A stretch of DNA of 64,000 nucleotides, taken from assembly GCA_963930655.1 (NCBI GenBank), contig OZ005620.1, forward strand, positions 1,875,001-1,939,000, in the 5' to 3' direction. The notes beneath the pieces are model-generated. The model worked only from the letters and a program-made list of their open reading frames with translations, was not told the DNA's origin and ran no database searches. This document shows, in pieces, positions 46,812 to 59,496 of this stretch (positions within the stretch are counted from its first letter, which is position 1; every line of letters starts with the position of its first letter). A program made the position numbers and the translations under genes. The DNA is from Myrica gale (Eukaryota > Streptophyta > Magnoliopsida > Fagales > Myricaceae).

Positions 46812-49800
46812 GTTGCTTCAAGGAGACAGAGAGGTGGAAAGGGAAGAGAGAAGAGAGGAGACAGGAGAGCTAAGGGATAATATAGGGGAGCTACAAGTGA
46901 GGGTATAACTGACCAGAAAGATGGGTAGGGAGGTCTTTGACAATAATATCTAAAACAAGTAGAGATGCCCTGAGAAATATTGAAACCTGGGTCTTAAAAA
47001 GAATCAGGCCAAAGCATGAGAAATGTTGAGTACGATTTCCCTAGGAAAATGTGATCCTGTTTCACCAAATTATTGACGTTTGAGTGTTGTGATATGCCTA
47101 CGTCTTTTTTACAAAAAGACTGATTTATTTATTAATTTAAATATTGCAATTATGTGTTGTCCTTACAACAATTAAGGTCTTCAAGTCAAACACATGTTTA
47201 AGTGTTTATTTTTTTGAACTTAGAGCTGAAAAGTTTATCTTGATTTTTTTTCTAATCAAGATTATCTTATGCTTTAAGATTGGGATCGTACCACCATCCT
47301 TTATGCTTATGGCTTTGAGTCAATTTAGACTAACAAACAATCTTATCATAACATTTGAGAAGGAATGTGCTAACTACAACTTTTAAAGTATACAGCTAAT
47401 AGTCGTGAAACTTATTATTATTCGTTACACATTAAGAATTGGATCAAATTCATTCTTTGTAGACGTAGTACTTTACCCTAGCCCAAAGTTTGAAAATGAG
47501 GTCCAAAATTGTTATTTATGATGTTAATTCTTTTGGTTATATGGGTACTGACTTTTTATAATATGTGCCTTATTTAGTTGGATTGAGCTCTTAAAATTTG
47601 TGATTTGTGACATTGCATAAGCATCGTTGTTATTCTTCTGTGGGCTCAAATGAGATATAGTTATAGTTTAAATATATCAAATTATAAATAATGAAATGAA
47701 CACATCGCTACAAGCTTGTTTTAGCATGTACAACATGTATGATTCTTGGGCGCACCTGAGGTGACATTTCACCTTGAGCAGGTGTGCCAAAGTATCATCT
47801 TGAGACCTACAGTGCTTTTAACTTGGTACTTAAATGGCAGGGACTGCTCTGTAGCTCAGAAGGAAGATGGTGGTACATTTTGCCTTAGCGTCACAATAGC
47901 TGATATTTCCAAGAATACTTCTTTACCATTGAAGACAGTTCAAGACTTCATCATACCTTACCTTCTTGGAAGCATCATTAAAGGTCAGTAGGGCATAGAG
48001 CATATCTATGATCCTGCTTCACAGTTTCCATTTCTGCAGAAATGCTTCATCTGATTACGTTTGTCCTTGTTTCTGACTTTCCTTAAATGTTCTGTAGGTT
48101 ACCCAGAGATCAAGAAGGTTCATATTTTTTGGAATGATCACCAGAAAGTATCAAGATGTGATCACGGTTGTTCTGGTGAACTATGTTTAAGGATTGCAAT
48201 GTCAGGAGGCTCTTATACAACAAATATCTGGAGTTTACTTAAGAATGACTGCCTACAAATAATGGAGATGATCGATTGGTCACGAAGTCATCCAGATAAC
48301 ATTCATGATTTCTGTTTGGCCTATGGAATTGATGCTGGAAAGAAGTATTTTCTCAATGTGTGTTCTCTGCTAAAATTTTGGTTCCTTTTTTGTTGTCAGA
48401 ACCCCTCCGCTCCCCTTCTCCCTCCCCGGGGTCGTTTCCTAAGTAAAAAATCTCGTGCTTGCTGTTGCTTATTTTTACCTCTTGCTATGCTCACGTGCAG
48501 AGGTTGAGATCTGCAATATCTGATACTGGCAAGTCTACACTTCCGCAGCATTTGCTTCTTGTTGCCGATAGTCTATCCACTACAGGAGAGTTTGTTAGCT
48601 TAAATGCAAAAGGCATTGCACGGCAACGAGAACATTCATCTGTCTCATCACCCTTTATGCAAGCCTGCTTCTCTGTTAGTTTCATATCTATTTGTCTTTG
48701 TTTTGTTATTACATGATCTTGAACATTAAGGAAAATTATGTAGTCTCATAAATCTTGTTTGTGGTCCGGTATTTGTGCAGAACCCTGGTGCATGCTTTAT
48801 CAAAGCTGCTAAGGCTGGTGTTGTGGATGATCTCAAGGGCAATCTTGATGCGTTGGCATGGGGAAAGGTTCCTTCTACAGGAACTGCTGGCCACTTTGAT
48901 ATTATATATTCTGCGAAGGTAGATTTCATATTGTTACTACCTGATCAACTGTCTGACAAAATCAGCAGTTCATGAAGTCAACATTTTTTTTATAAAATAT
49001 ATAGATTCTGGTCGAGTCAACAATTCTGTTATACAAGGGATTTGGTTAAGGATTTAAGTGAAAAAAATGTATATGAGGTTCATCATTTATATTGCTTCTG
49101 TTGAGTTCAATAATGGAGAAATTTGGAGGCATAAATTATGGTATTTGATATTGATATTTTGAAGATCCCTTCCAAATGTTGTAGTAGTGTATGCTCAGGA
49201 TATGTCTGTGTTCAGTGTAGCTTTTGAGCTGATAAGATGATTATCTTTCTTTTTCTTCCTTTTTTTCTTGTGCTTTATTTTTGGGATGCTGAACAACTTC
49301 GTAGGAGGTCATCCATCTGAGTAGGTTCTTGTTGAAACATGTTTAACAATGGAGTTCTATGTCCAATTCATTGGTCTTTATTGAGGCCAATAGGACTTCT
49401 ATAAATCTGAAAATTTTAATGAATGAAGATTTTTCTTTGCACTTTAAGCTGAAGTTGCCTTATTAACGAAGTTTCGTAATCAATTACAAATCCCAAAATT
49501 GGCGACAGTCTGCCGGTTTTCATTTTTCTGTCACTGCCCTGTCTTTGAATTGGCCAGTCTTCGTTACTATACGTGTTTGGAAAAAATAAAATTCAACCAA
49601 TTCTAGCGGCTGTAGTTTTGATTGTAATTTCTTCACATTTAACCTTGCAAATTTCTTTTTTCGTTCTGTAGGAGGGGTGAGACAACTCTCAGTAAGTGAT
49701 TGCATTTAATCATGCAATTAGCTATATGGAACTATATATTTTTCTTCCCACTTATACCCATAATGACCTTAATAACATGAAGTTACTTTTTTTGGGTTTT

Positions 49801-49813
49801 TTCTTTTTTTTTT

Positions 49814-51851
49814 GGGGGGGGGGGGGTGACTTCCTGGAGGAAAGGGGTAACAAACGAGATTCTTTTTTTTTCTTCCAATTTATCTGATCCTTATAATACC
49901 ATTATTATTCACCAGGGACATGAGCTTGCGAAGCCCATAGATGTTTATAACCTGCTGGGTAGCCAAATTATTTCTGATGAGCAAAGTGTAAAGATCGAAA
50001 CTCCTGCTGCCCCAAAAAGTATGTCTGACAAATGTGGCTCTCAGATTGTCGACAAGTATGCTAGTAAAAAGGGGGAAAGCGAAACGAAACAAGTCTTAAG
50101 GAGTCTTTTCACAACAAATGATATTTTGAGGTTGTCTCATTTGTTGAAGAGTATATTACACAAGTAAGTTAAGACCTCCAATTATTCTCCTCTCTTTTAG
50201 CTTTGTATATTGTGTTGCAGTTACTCATTCCACTCTAAGTTGGTTCCTCATAGTTGTCCTCGAGTCTGCTTTTGTTACGTATTCGTGCCATATCAGTCTT
50301 TCCTAGCTTTATCATACTTTAAACAAGAATGCTTTTTGTGCTTTTCAATTTTTATGGCATTACCTTCTAAGACTCACGAAGTGAAATTTATTTTGTTTTT
50401 ATCATATAGGTGATTTCCATATACGGATTCAAGTTCCCGACATTCTGTAGTAGTTCTTACCCTCAGTAAATAGCATTGCCATAAAATGCAGATAATTATT
50501 AGGCAGGAATCCAATTTTAAGTGGTAAAGGATGAAAAGCATACATGATTAATATGTTAATGACAGTGGGATGGTAATCCTCAGATGTATCTCTTTCCTTT
50601 CATCCAGGAAAGGGTCCAATGCTGGCTTAGTATCTTCTTTTAGCTGCTTATGCTTTCTTCAGTTTATTGTTTCTGGATTTTTCCTTCTGGTTTTTATTAC
50701 AAGTAAGAGTACATTGATCAGCGGGAAGGAGAAAGCTCAGGTATATTGAGAGTGCATAAGAATTGCTCTGAAAGAATCACAATTCTAAAAGAAGACGTGG
50801 ATTGGACGCTGCCTAAGCCACTGATCCAATCTTAACAAGGACATCTAAAATTGAAGATTTGATTGAATGCTGAGGAAGCTTAACATCCGCTAAAGATTCT
50901 TCCATTCCTCTCCAGAATTGTTCAACATAAGTGAATAGCACTCGAAATGCCTATAGCTACACCAAACTACACTTGGCCCTACACATTTAGAGATCTAACC
51001 CCTATCCAGTCCCTGGCTGAGCTGAGGGGGTTTATATCCTTATTAATTATCCCCATCTTCACCCAGGCTAGCAGGGCCTTATTCAGTGCTTGGGTTTAAG
51101 GTTCATTAGATGCTAGTGAAACTCAATTGATTTTTTTTTTTAAAACAAAGAATACACTGCAGCACAATTTAACAGGCTTACTTTTGTCTTTCTAATCACG
51201 TCATGGCTTCAAAGATTATTAGGTGTGCAAGCAACTTATCAATAAGTAAAAACAAAAGGCTGTAACCCCGTGAATTCTCTAGGGTTGACTGATTATCTCT
51301 AGATATTGAGGCCATTATTGGAAACTATGGTGGAAATTTCTCTATTTAACAATTGACATGCTCGTACTTGCATTAGGTTTGCTAGCTGATATCAATTTTA
51401 ATCCTATTTCTTTTGCTTCTTTGCTTTTTGACATTAATATGATCTTCCCTGAACTCCTGGGTTGCTTACCCCCTTTTACGTGCACTTGTTTTCTTGGCTT
51501 CAACATTTGTAACTTTATAGAACTATACCTGTTTTGGTTGTAGGTATCCCATTAATGACAAGTTAGATGAAAACGACAAGTCAACTTTGATGATGGCTTT
51601 ATTTTTTCATCCTCATAGGGACGAAAAGATTGGAAGTGGAGCCCAAGACATAAAGGTATATAGAACTATACGGGACAAGCAAAAAGTTAATTAGTTGTTC
51701 TAATGTTTGATGAAGTTCTGCTTTTTTTTTACTAGATGGCATCTCCTCCAAAAAGGTAAGGGAGATAAGAACTAGGCATGGGTTCTTTCCTGATTGGGTG
51801 TTTTAAATATAGGTATAATATTTCTGTGGCAGGGTGGGGGGGGGGGGGGGG
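49814..51851. repeat. G13 and G16 homopolymers in two NRPD1 introns
   Basis: G13 at 49814-49826, after a long T run and about 90 bp before an exon, and G16 at 51836-51851. Both are on the transcribed sense strand and have G-quadruplex potential. Confidence 0.7.
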
Positions 51852-52665
51852 AGAATGAAGGATTGAAGTCAGTATTCTAAATTTATGCTTCAGTACTTTG
51901 CCTTGTGAAGGACACTACTTTTGCTGATCAATTTTTTTGTTCACATTCTTCCCAATATGAAGTCTGATCAATATTTGGAACTCAGAATGTCCAGGAAGCA
52001 CAAAAGTTAAAAAAAAAATACTTTAACTTGCTTTTAGATACATAAGGACTGGGTTTGGTCTCCCTGATAATTTCTTCTTGTACATATGCAATTATTGGGA
52101 GTTTGATTAGCTGTAGAGGGAGACCATTTTAATGGTATCTAATATGAGAGTTTCTTTTTCCGACGGTTTTAGCTGCACAAATATGACTGCTGTAATTTCT
52201 ATATAGTTCCATATTGTTGACATTAACTTTTTAAATTATCCATAGTCACATTCTCCGCGAGTTTTCCCACATTTTTATTAGTATGTGAATTTTGCTGTTG
52301 CATGTTCTCAGAGTCACATTAGCAAGGTCCCTTTCCAACTCCACCCCCCGGCGGCCAAACAAAAAGCAAACAAAATTACAGTGTACCCAATGGATAGCAA
52401 AATTTTATTGCTTTCACAAGGGAAGATCTGTCTGTCATATGGTTGAAAAGGAGTAGGGGACCTAAACAAAGGACACACCGGGAGCCTGAACTGTTACTTT
52501 TGAACTGCGTGCAACTCAAAACGTTAATTTCCTGTTAGATTATAATTTATATGGGAATGAATGCATAGCTTAAATTTGCAGCTCAGCTTCAAATCATGCA
52601 AGATTGAAAAGATGGGAAGGTGTTCTCAAACTGTGTTAATAAATGGTCACTATTGATATTCATAT

Positions 52666-52943
52666 TGTGAATCTACCACATCCCAAAAGCTTAAGCTGAT
52701 AGGAGGAGGAAGATTTAATTATTTGAATTATATTCTTAAACACTCCCTCTCACATGTGGGTCAAACTCTCCTTTTTAATTGGGAAGTCCAACACGTGCAA
52801 TATTTAATTGAATTGGGTAGAGTACGGAGTCAGCTTTCAAACTTGGAACCTAGCTCTGATACCATGTGAATCTACCACATATTTCAAAAGCTTAAGCTGA
52901 TAGGAAGAAGAAGATTTAATTATTTGAATTATATTCTTTAACA
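52666..52943 (-). mobile_element. SMART/TRIM-like miniature LTR retrotransposon
   Basis: Two direct terminal repeats, 52666-52742 (77 bp) and 52865-52943 (79 bp), begin TGTGAATCTACCACAT and end TTAAACA/TTAACA on the plus strand. On the minus strand each therefore runs TGTT...CACA. Directly against the inner edge of the right repeat, 52853-52864 reads GCTCTGATACCA, the reverse of TGGTATCAGAGC, the initiator-tRNA-Met primer-binding site. Against the left repeat, 52743-52760 is CTCCCTCTCACATGTGGG, a polypurine tract when read on the minus strand. The flanks CATAT (52661-52665) and CATGT (52944-52948) look like a 5-bp target duplication with one change. Total 278 bp, with no coding capacity. Size and layout fit the SMART group of very small plant LTR elements. 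It sits in the last NRPD1 intron. Confidence 0.9.
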
Positions 52944-53194
52944 CATGTCCTATTCAATCCGACAATGTTGGATCCTATCCTTCAACAGACTCATGATGAT
53001 TCTTTTCCCCACAATCTTTGCAGGTCATGCGCCACCCTAAGTATCTGAATACACGCTGCTTTGAAGTGGTAAGAAAGGATGGAACAGTTGAAGATTTTTC
53101 GTACCGCAAGTGTGTCCTTGGTGCTTTTGAGATGATTGATCCTCAACGGGCAAAAAGCTATAAATCAAAATGGTTGCAGCACAGTACCGCCTAA

Positions 53195-54829
53195 GTCAAC
53201 TGTATCTTCATGTACATATTTCAGAGTTAAAACATGTATAGTGACTGACATCGCGTTCAAGGATAAGTTCTAATGTTTAAGGTCTTCATATCAGCCAATC
53301 AAACATGCAGTCATAGGACTTACCTTCACAATGATCTGATCACCTGAAGCCAGACTTTGCATCCTGGGCATTTCCAAGAAAAGCTGGGTTGCTGGCAGCT
53401 GACCTGTTAAGCAGTCTATATCAATTTTGCTTTTGTGCACAAGAGAGCTTGTAGAGAAGTTGGAAATTGGTTTTGTTTTTATGTCAACAATATGGTTTTT
53501 TTGTAGGTTTTTTTTTTGTTTCTCAATTTTTGTTTTAATACATAGGATATCCCCTTACCCATGCTTCTTTTTGCTCCTTCCACTTTACCTTTGTTTGCCT
53601 TACATCACAACAGGCCAAAAAGATCTAGTGGAAGCAGCAACGAGAAGCTTGTTAAGGCCAGTACCAATTTTGTGGTGTATGTATATGAATGATGGAATGA
53701 TTCATGTCTACAGCTGATCTCATGAAAATAATCTTGGCATTTCAGCCAATATGGTTATCTGGTTTATTTGTCACATCTCATTTCCTGTAATTTGGAGTTA
53801 TGGCGTCAGATTCATCCTACTTCCATTCAATGATCATGGCCCAATCCAAACGCACTGGACATCCCGCAATGTCAAGTTTGGGTTTCAATAGCTGTAAGTT
53901 CCAGGATAGTTGATGCATATGGGTGTCATCTTAAAAACACTTAAAATCATATTTGTTTCTGCTTCTCGAAAAATTCTTTTGACACCAATTTTTGATGTCG
54001 CTCTGTTCTGTTCATTTGTCAGTCTTTTTTTTTCTGAATATGTTCATCTGTCAGGTTGTTATTACATTCTTTTCTAACATACTCATCAAAACTCTTATTA
54101 CATTCTTTTCTAACATACTCATCAAAACTCAAAGCCTCAAGTGGGCTCACAACTACATTCTGACCATATATTTTTTTCTCCTTTTCATGTGATTTTATTC
54201 CTGACTCTTCTCCCTAGATCATTTTTCCCACATTTTCTTTGTTGGGTTGGCTCGGGGGGGGGGGGGGGGGGGGGTTGGGGGGGGGGGGGCGTTGTTAAAA
54301 TTCAAGGTCCACAGAATCCACAGAATACCTATCCGCGGTGTCTTGTTTGTTTATAATGACGCCAAGGAGAATATTTGCCATATCGGGACATAAGACATTG
54401 TCGGCTGTCCCATCAAAGGAACAAAGCCACACTGGTCTCTGTCAAAATACCCACCAGCTTAATTAGAGTCCACATAGCTATGATTGTGTACTTATTAAAG
54501 GTAGACATGCAGGATTTTCAGTGGAGTTAGGTTTAGGGCCACAGCAGCACGTGAGTCAGCCCAACATAAAAAAATAACAAGCTAATTGAGCAAATCATTT
54601 CGCCCCCAAACAGTTTCTGCACCACATCCACATGTAAAGCAATCACTTCCTTTTTGCATTATTATTTTCAACACTTGTTGGGAGTGTGATTGAGAAGGAA
54701 AATTATGAAATCCTATCACGTACGTACGTGGACGAATCGATTCATCAGAAATACTAAAGGTGGAGAAGAAGTTCCAAAGTAGTATGATTACCATCGGTGT
54801 GTGGGGCACATATATAGATATAATTTTAT
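53195..54829. other. 3' flank of NRPD1, intergenic
   Basis: Presumed 3' UTR to about 53450, then non-coding DNA. A 36-bp unit is repeated in tandem at 54061-54096 and 54097-54130. A G21-TT-G13 tract lies at 54254-54289. No gene is recognised. Confidence 0.5.
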
Positions 54830-55388
54830 CTAATTATTTGATTTTAGTCCTTAAATTTTGGGTATTTTTTAATTTATTCCTTCACTTTCATCTTTCAAAA
54901 TTTTAGTCATTCAGTATTCGTTGTTTTACAAAAATACCCTTTTGTCACTCTTCCATCTAACTTCTTAACGGTGCTCTCTGCCACGTCAGCAACGATGACA
55001 CGTGAATTCACTTCAACTCTAGGTTACAAGGATAACTCACATGAGCAAAACATTTTCATCTCTTTCATTAATAGAAACACAGCACGAAATTACCCTTTTG
55101 CCTAACACCCAATACACAACGCAACACTCATTTGAACTTGCTAACATAAACGATGTTGGTCATTTAATATACAATCCTTCGAGAGGTCCAAGACGACAAT
55201 GGCCCCGCCTCCACTGCGAAGGTCTTTTGTCGAGGGAGTGGAGGTCACACAGCCTAATCTCTTCAACAATGGCCTTGTTTCATGGCCTCCAAAGCTTCGT
55301 CTCTTCTCTCTCGCCGTTTTTCTTGCGACTTCGATAGGATGACCTCGTCTCTTTCCCATTCCATCATGATCACACGGCTACACACAAG

Positions 55389-55544
55389 ATGCAGCCCCCT
55401 TTCATGCGCCTGTTGCTCCGAGAGGCCGTGCTTAGGCTCCGCAGCAACGACTTTAGCATCTTAGCGCGAGCCATGAAGGTCAAGTACGCTGAGCTCGTAA
55501 GCCTCACCAACATGACGGCTTCAACTAAAATTTGTAGGAGTTAA
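55389..55544 (+). CDS. Small ORF inside the MULE, possibly a captured fragment
   Basis: 51 codons and a stop, including LLLREAVLRLRSNDFSILAR and AMKVKYAELVSLTNMT. Its residue mix looks like a real helical protein segment rather than random translation. I do not recognise the source. No promoter is evident and it may be a non-functional captured exon. Confidence 0.25.
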   Translation: MQPPFMRLLLREAVLRLRSNDFSILARAMKVKYAELVSLTNMTASTKICRS

Positions 55545-55749
55545 ATTGGGTCTCTGTTAATAGCGCGAAGCTTCCATTTCCAAGCTATCCTAGACAAGTG
55601 GCAAGTATTTCAGGCAATAACCAAATGCCTATACATTACTATCTCGTCCCTTTTAATGTCTCCTACATGAAGAAAGGATACTGGCTCCACTGAGCTGCTA
55701 GAAGGGAAGACACCTCTTCTCTCTCTCTCTCTCTCTCTGTCACACACGG

Positions 55750-56136
55750 ATGCACGTCTTCCACGGCCGTTTTGCAACCACTGACTGCCCTGACCTACCA
55801 ACTCCCTCTCTACCTGATCCACTGCTACATGCACACAATTGGATCGTTGTCATTGCTTTTGATCCCAGTACTGTCAAGAGTACCACTTCCTCCTCTACCC
55901 ACCAAATCATAGAAACGCAGCACGATGCTAGCTTCCAGTTTGTCAGGAAAGCAGAGAGAACTGGGAAAGACACGGAAATATCGAGCAAAAGCACGACGAA
56001 AGAAAATGGCGGTATATTTTCTCTCTTTCTCCGAAAAATTGAGATACCCACGAAAGATAAGCTGCGTTTCGAGCTGTCCGTTGTCGATGCGGTCCTCGCC
56101 GAGTCAAATGATGCTGTATTGCGTTTTGGGTGTTAG
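55750..56136 (+). CDS. 128-codon ORF inside the MULE, running into the right TIR
   Basis: It starts at ATG 55750 after a CT microsatellite (55721-55738) and contains HAHNWIVVIAFDPSTVKS and IFSLFLRKIEIPTKDKLRFE. Its last part lies within the right terminal repeat, so the C-terminus is transposon DNA. No family recognised. Confidence 0.25.
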   Translation: MHVFHGRFATTDCPDLPTPSLPDPLLHAHNWIVVIAFDPSTVKSTTSSSTHQIIETQHDASFQFVRKAERTGKDTEISSKSTTKENGGIFSLFLRKIEIPTKDKLRFELSVVDAVLAESNDAVLRFGC

Positions 56137-56419
56137 GGAAAAATGGTAATTTTTTGCTGCATTTCTATTAATGAAAGAGACAAAGACGTTTTGCTCAGGT
56201 AAGTTGTCCCTGTGACCTGATGCTGAAGTGATGCCACATGTCGTTGTTGCTGACATAACAGAGAGCACAGTTAAGAAATTGGACGAATGAGTGATGAAAG
56301 GGTATTTTTGTAAAACAACGAATATTAAAGGACTAAAATTTTAAAAGTTGAAAGTGAAGGACTAAATTAAAAAAGCGTAAAAAATCTAAAGAATAAAATA
56401 TCAATTTCCCTAATTATTT

Positions 56420-59400
56420 TATTGAAACTACACTTTTGGAGGCTACAAATTTTTACTCTCCAACATTAGAAAACAAAACGCTCTTTCTTCTTTTTTGGGG
56501 ATTTGACTGACATAACAAATAGCCATTGGTCAATAGTAGTTTTAACCAACAGTCGCCTAGGCAGGAACAAAAAAAAAATCATGAATCTGAGTTGACAGCT
56601 CAATAATTGGAAGAAAAACTTCCATTATTGGATGAAAGGGCATTTGTATGCTTCTACCTCGGTGTTTGTAGGCTTACGAGTTTCGAATCTTATTCTAGCT
56701 AAGACATGCAAGAAATTCATATATACATTAATTCAAGAGGACATTTTATTGCCTGTAAGCATAATTAATTTATTTTTTAGATAACTAAAGATATTTGAAT
56801 ATCAGACATCTATTCACGTGCATCGAATTCGGACGAAAATTTGAAATGCCTTACCTCAGTATTCATATCAATTGGACTAAATGTCAGGACAAACCCTCAG
56901 ACCATACATGCTAAATAAATCTAATTTTACTGTAAAAATAGCCCCATGCCACACATTCTTTCTTTCTTTCTTGGGATTTGTCTCTCGTTTTTCTTTTAAT
57001 TTTTATTTTTGACCAAAGAGATAAAACCTGTGCTAAGATGTCCTTTAGAGCGATGCTAAAAGGCTTTTAAGAGATGAGAGATAGATCATCATGAAATCGA
57101 TCTAAGTTTACTTATATTTAAATTCGAAAATTTTATATAATATAAAAGATTATTAAAATTTAATAAGACTACCGTAATTTAAATAATCATTGAAAGCAAG
57201 TTTTAAATCTTATATACAACTCACGCACTACTAAACTACCACCACCCCTGATAGTACTTAGAGCTGCGGTATCAAACAATGAAAGATCACGATTTTCATT
57301 AAAAAAAAATATTTTATGTAAATTGTACGTTCAATCTGGGGACTCTTTTAGTACTTAGAAATAACTACTTGGAAACTGATAGTACACGATTTTCATTAAA
57401 AAATATATTTTATGTACGTTCAATCTGGGGGACTCTTTGCTTAAAAAAAATCTGGGGACTCTTTTATTACTTAGAAATAAAGGATAAATATACTTTTTAT
57501 CTATTAATTATTAAATTTATGATAAGTTACATCTTAAACTATCAATTTTGATATATTATGTCATTAAATTATTAATGTTAGACACTTTACACTCTAATTT
57601 ACCAATTTTGACACATTATATCTTCAAATTATTAATATTAAACATTCTGCATCTTTCATTTGACAATAATAATTTTGAGAAATTAATGAATTGATAATAA
57701 TATTTCTAATATATGTGAAATAGGTCAAAAGTATTATCGTTATTTTAGTTTAAAAATTTGACAAAGAGTAAAAAATGTCTAAAATTAGAAGTTAGATAGT
57801 GTAATGTGTCAAAATTGATAATTTAAGGTGTAAGTACAAAATCTATAGTAGTTTGTGAATATTTTCACCTTAAAATAATTACTGCAACAACATGACTACC
57901 CACTCCGACATTCAGGGGTAACAGGATGAGAGAAAAAGAAAGGCTTTCAGGAATGAACTTCAAAAAGGTGGGTTGTGGAGGAGCCGACTCCGGCTGTGAA
58001 TCTGTGATCGGATCCGGAGATGTAAAGTAGGGGGAAGGAGGAAGTCACTTCAGAAGAAGAACTAAAGATAACTTCGAAATGGTAGGCACAAATCAAAGAG
58101 GAACATTGATTGTTGCTTTTCTTCCCCCGATGTGACCTTTCTTTTCCATGATCGACATTACTTTTGCTTTTTGTCTCACTCCAAAAAGTAACCTCATCGC
58201 ATTTGGATTGTTTGTTTGTGAAAATATTAAGATTTTAGAAATTTTAAGTATTAAGATTTGTGAAAAAATATAGTATTTTATAGAAAAGTGAGGAGAAAGA
58301 AGATTTAGGGTGCGTTTGTGTACCAAAATTTTACCCCCTCTAAAATTTTAACACAATTAAATATTACAATATAATCTATCTCTCCCCATCAAATCATTAC
58401 TATTTACTAAAAAAAATATAAAAAATTATCTCTCTCTTCACTTTTTCACTAAATCCAATACCTAAAATTTTAACTACACTAAAATTTTACAACACAAACA
58501 CAACCTTAATTGAATAGTATAATATTATTTTATAATTTAATGAGTAGAAAGAGATTATTTTATGATTGTTTAGAAATTTCGAGGAGTGAAAGTTTTGGGA
58601 AATAAACCCGATTTCCAAATCATGATCACCATTTTCACCTTGGTATTTTATCGAATGACTCTAAAATTAGGCAAACGAGAAGTGGGTAACATAACAAATT
58701 AAAGTGGTGATGGTGGGTAGGCCTACCAAATTGGCAGGTGATTAATGAATAACATCATTTGCTATACCTTTCAACTTTGAGGGAAATTTAATTATAGCAC
58801 GAAAATAGACATTTACCAGAAGAGAAAGATATGATTATGTGAAGTTCGATTTGGCTGAATGAATAAAATAGAAAAGATGTTAGTATTTTACTTAAGACGA
58901 CGGGAACATATATTCTCACCTATGTTTTATCCCTCTTACCATATCCGTCCAAATACAAAACACAACGGGTCAAATTCTCCATGAGCAGTACAGGCGAGGA
59001 AATCAATGTGTTTTGTTGTCCCTTATACATCATTAACTCCATTTGATTTTACTCATTAAAATATGCTCGAGAGATCTCTTTCCATCTAACCAGCCACATA
59101 TAAATATAAATATTTATAAATTATATACATGGATGGAAGTCTGTCTGTAGTCTGTACACAGCGTGACAGCGAGAGAGAGATGCTTGCTTACAGAGAGGCG
59201 GACTTAGTACCTACCTGGCTTTATTCTTTTCCCTGTCATTTTTTTGATGTACAGAACGAGCCATGGGCCGCAAACAACCAAAAAGATACACATGCAGGGT
59301 GACGGGGGTTTGTCAAATAGTTGCAGACTTGCAGGGCCCTCCTTTGAAAGCTACCCGTATAAAAAGTGGTCCCCGACAGACATGAAACCGAGTCCAAATA

Positions 59401-59496
59401 AAAACTCTCCGATGTGCTCATAATTGCGTTATAAAGAGAATGATTTCCAAGTAGATTTCGGCCCCTCATGATTTCCAGTTCCTCCAAACAATCTTA
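56420..59496. other. AT-rich intergenic region with foldback and MITE DNA
   Basis: No gene is recognised. There is a direct repeat of about 60 bp around CAATCTGGGGACTCTTTTA (about 57300-57480). An imperfect inverted repeat has arms 57527-57562 (TTACATCTTAAACTATCAAT) and 57798-57834 (ATTGATAATTTAAGGTGTAA). The MITE at 58308-58505 appears to sit inside older AT-rich repeat DNA (58200-58610). Confidence 0.5.
58308..58505. mobile_element. MITE, PIF/Harbinger-like, 198 bp
   Basis: Begins GGGTGCGTTTGTG and ends CACAAACACAACC, with TTA on both sides (58305-58307 and 58506-58508). The core is in the opposite orientation to the 31135, 45426 and 59497 copies and the same as 4742. Confidence 0.88.

Larger units (their letters stand above)
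36059..53194 (+). pseudogene. NRPD1: NRPD1, largest subunit of RNA polymerase IV, with a stop and a frameshift
   Basis: Exons: 36059-36145, 37764-37884, 37976-38100, 38892-38945, 39025-39249, 41054-41209, 41316-41411, 41502-43434, 44653-44822, 44931-44997, 45077-45195, 47841-47983, 48098-48357, 48501-48674, 48781-48918, 49916-50163, 51544-51655 and 53024-53194. NRPD1 makes the transcripts that start RNA-directed DNA methylation. Seen: zinc sites CSTCGAGELKYCEGHFG and CPGCK...CKYC, NRPPSIHQHSLIALSV, metal-A motif DFDGD, SYIPYAVVENCFLTGLNPLE, VTSRDSSFSDNADLPG, and a C-terminal DeCL-type domain (TRCFEVVRKDGTVEDFSY). Breaks: TAA 42045-42047 at codon 470, where relatives have Gln after HGYIP, and a 2-nt loss near 42710 before CYEKQKSAAL. 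Exon 8 is 1933 nt (3n+1). An undamaged frame would be about 1466 aa. Other exons look intact, so decay is recent, allelic, or a sequence error. Confidence 0.9.
54831..56419. mobile_element. Mutator-like element (MULE) with long TIRs and non-transposase interior
   Basis: Inverted terminal repeats of roughly 300 bp run inward from 54840 and from 56410. Matching blocks include AATTTATTCCTTCACTTTC against GAAAGTGAAGGACTAAATT, ACAAAAATACCCTTTTGTCA against TGATGAAAGGGTATTTTTGT, and CCTAACACCCAA against TTGGGTGTTAGG. TAATTATTT flanks both ends (54831-54839 and 56411-56419), a 9-bp target duplication as expected for Mutator. The interior (about 55145-56090) shows no transposase. It is more GC-rich than the TIRs and contains two ATG-started frames, 55389-55544 and 55750-56136. 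It is therefore non-autonomous, and possibly a Pack-MULE carrying captured gene pieces. Confidence 0.85.

Noticed and set aside
47746-47840. Open frame running upstream of an NRPD1 exon.
   Set aside because: Codon phase and family sequence place the acceptor at AATGGCAG (exon from 47841); the upstream part is intron that happens to be open.
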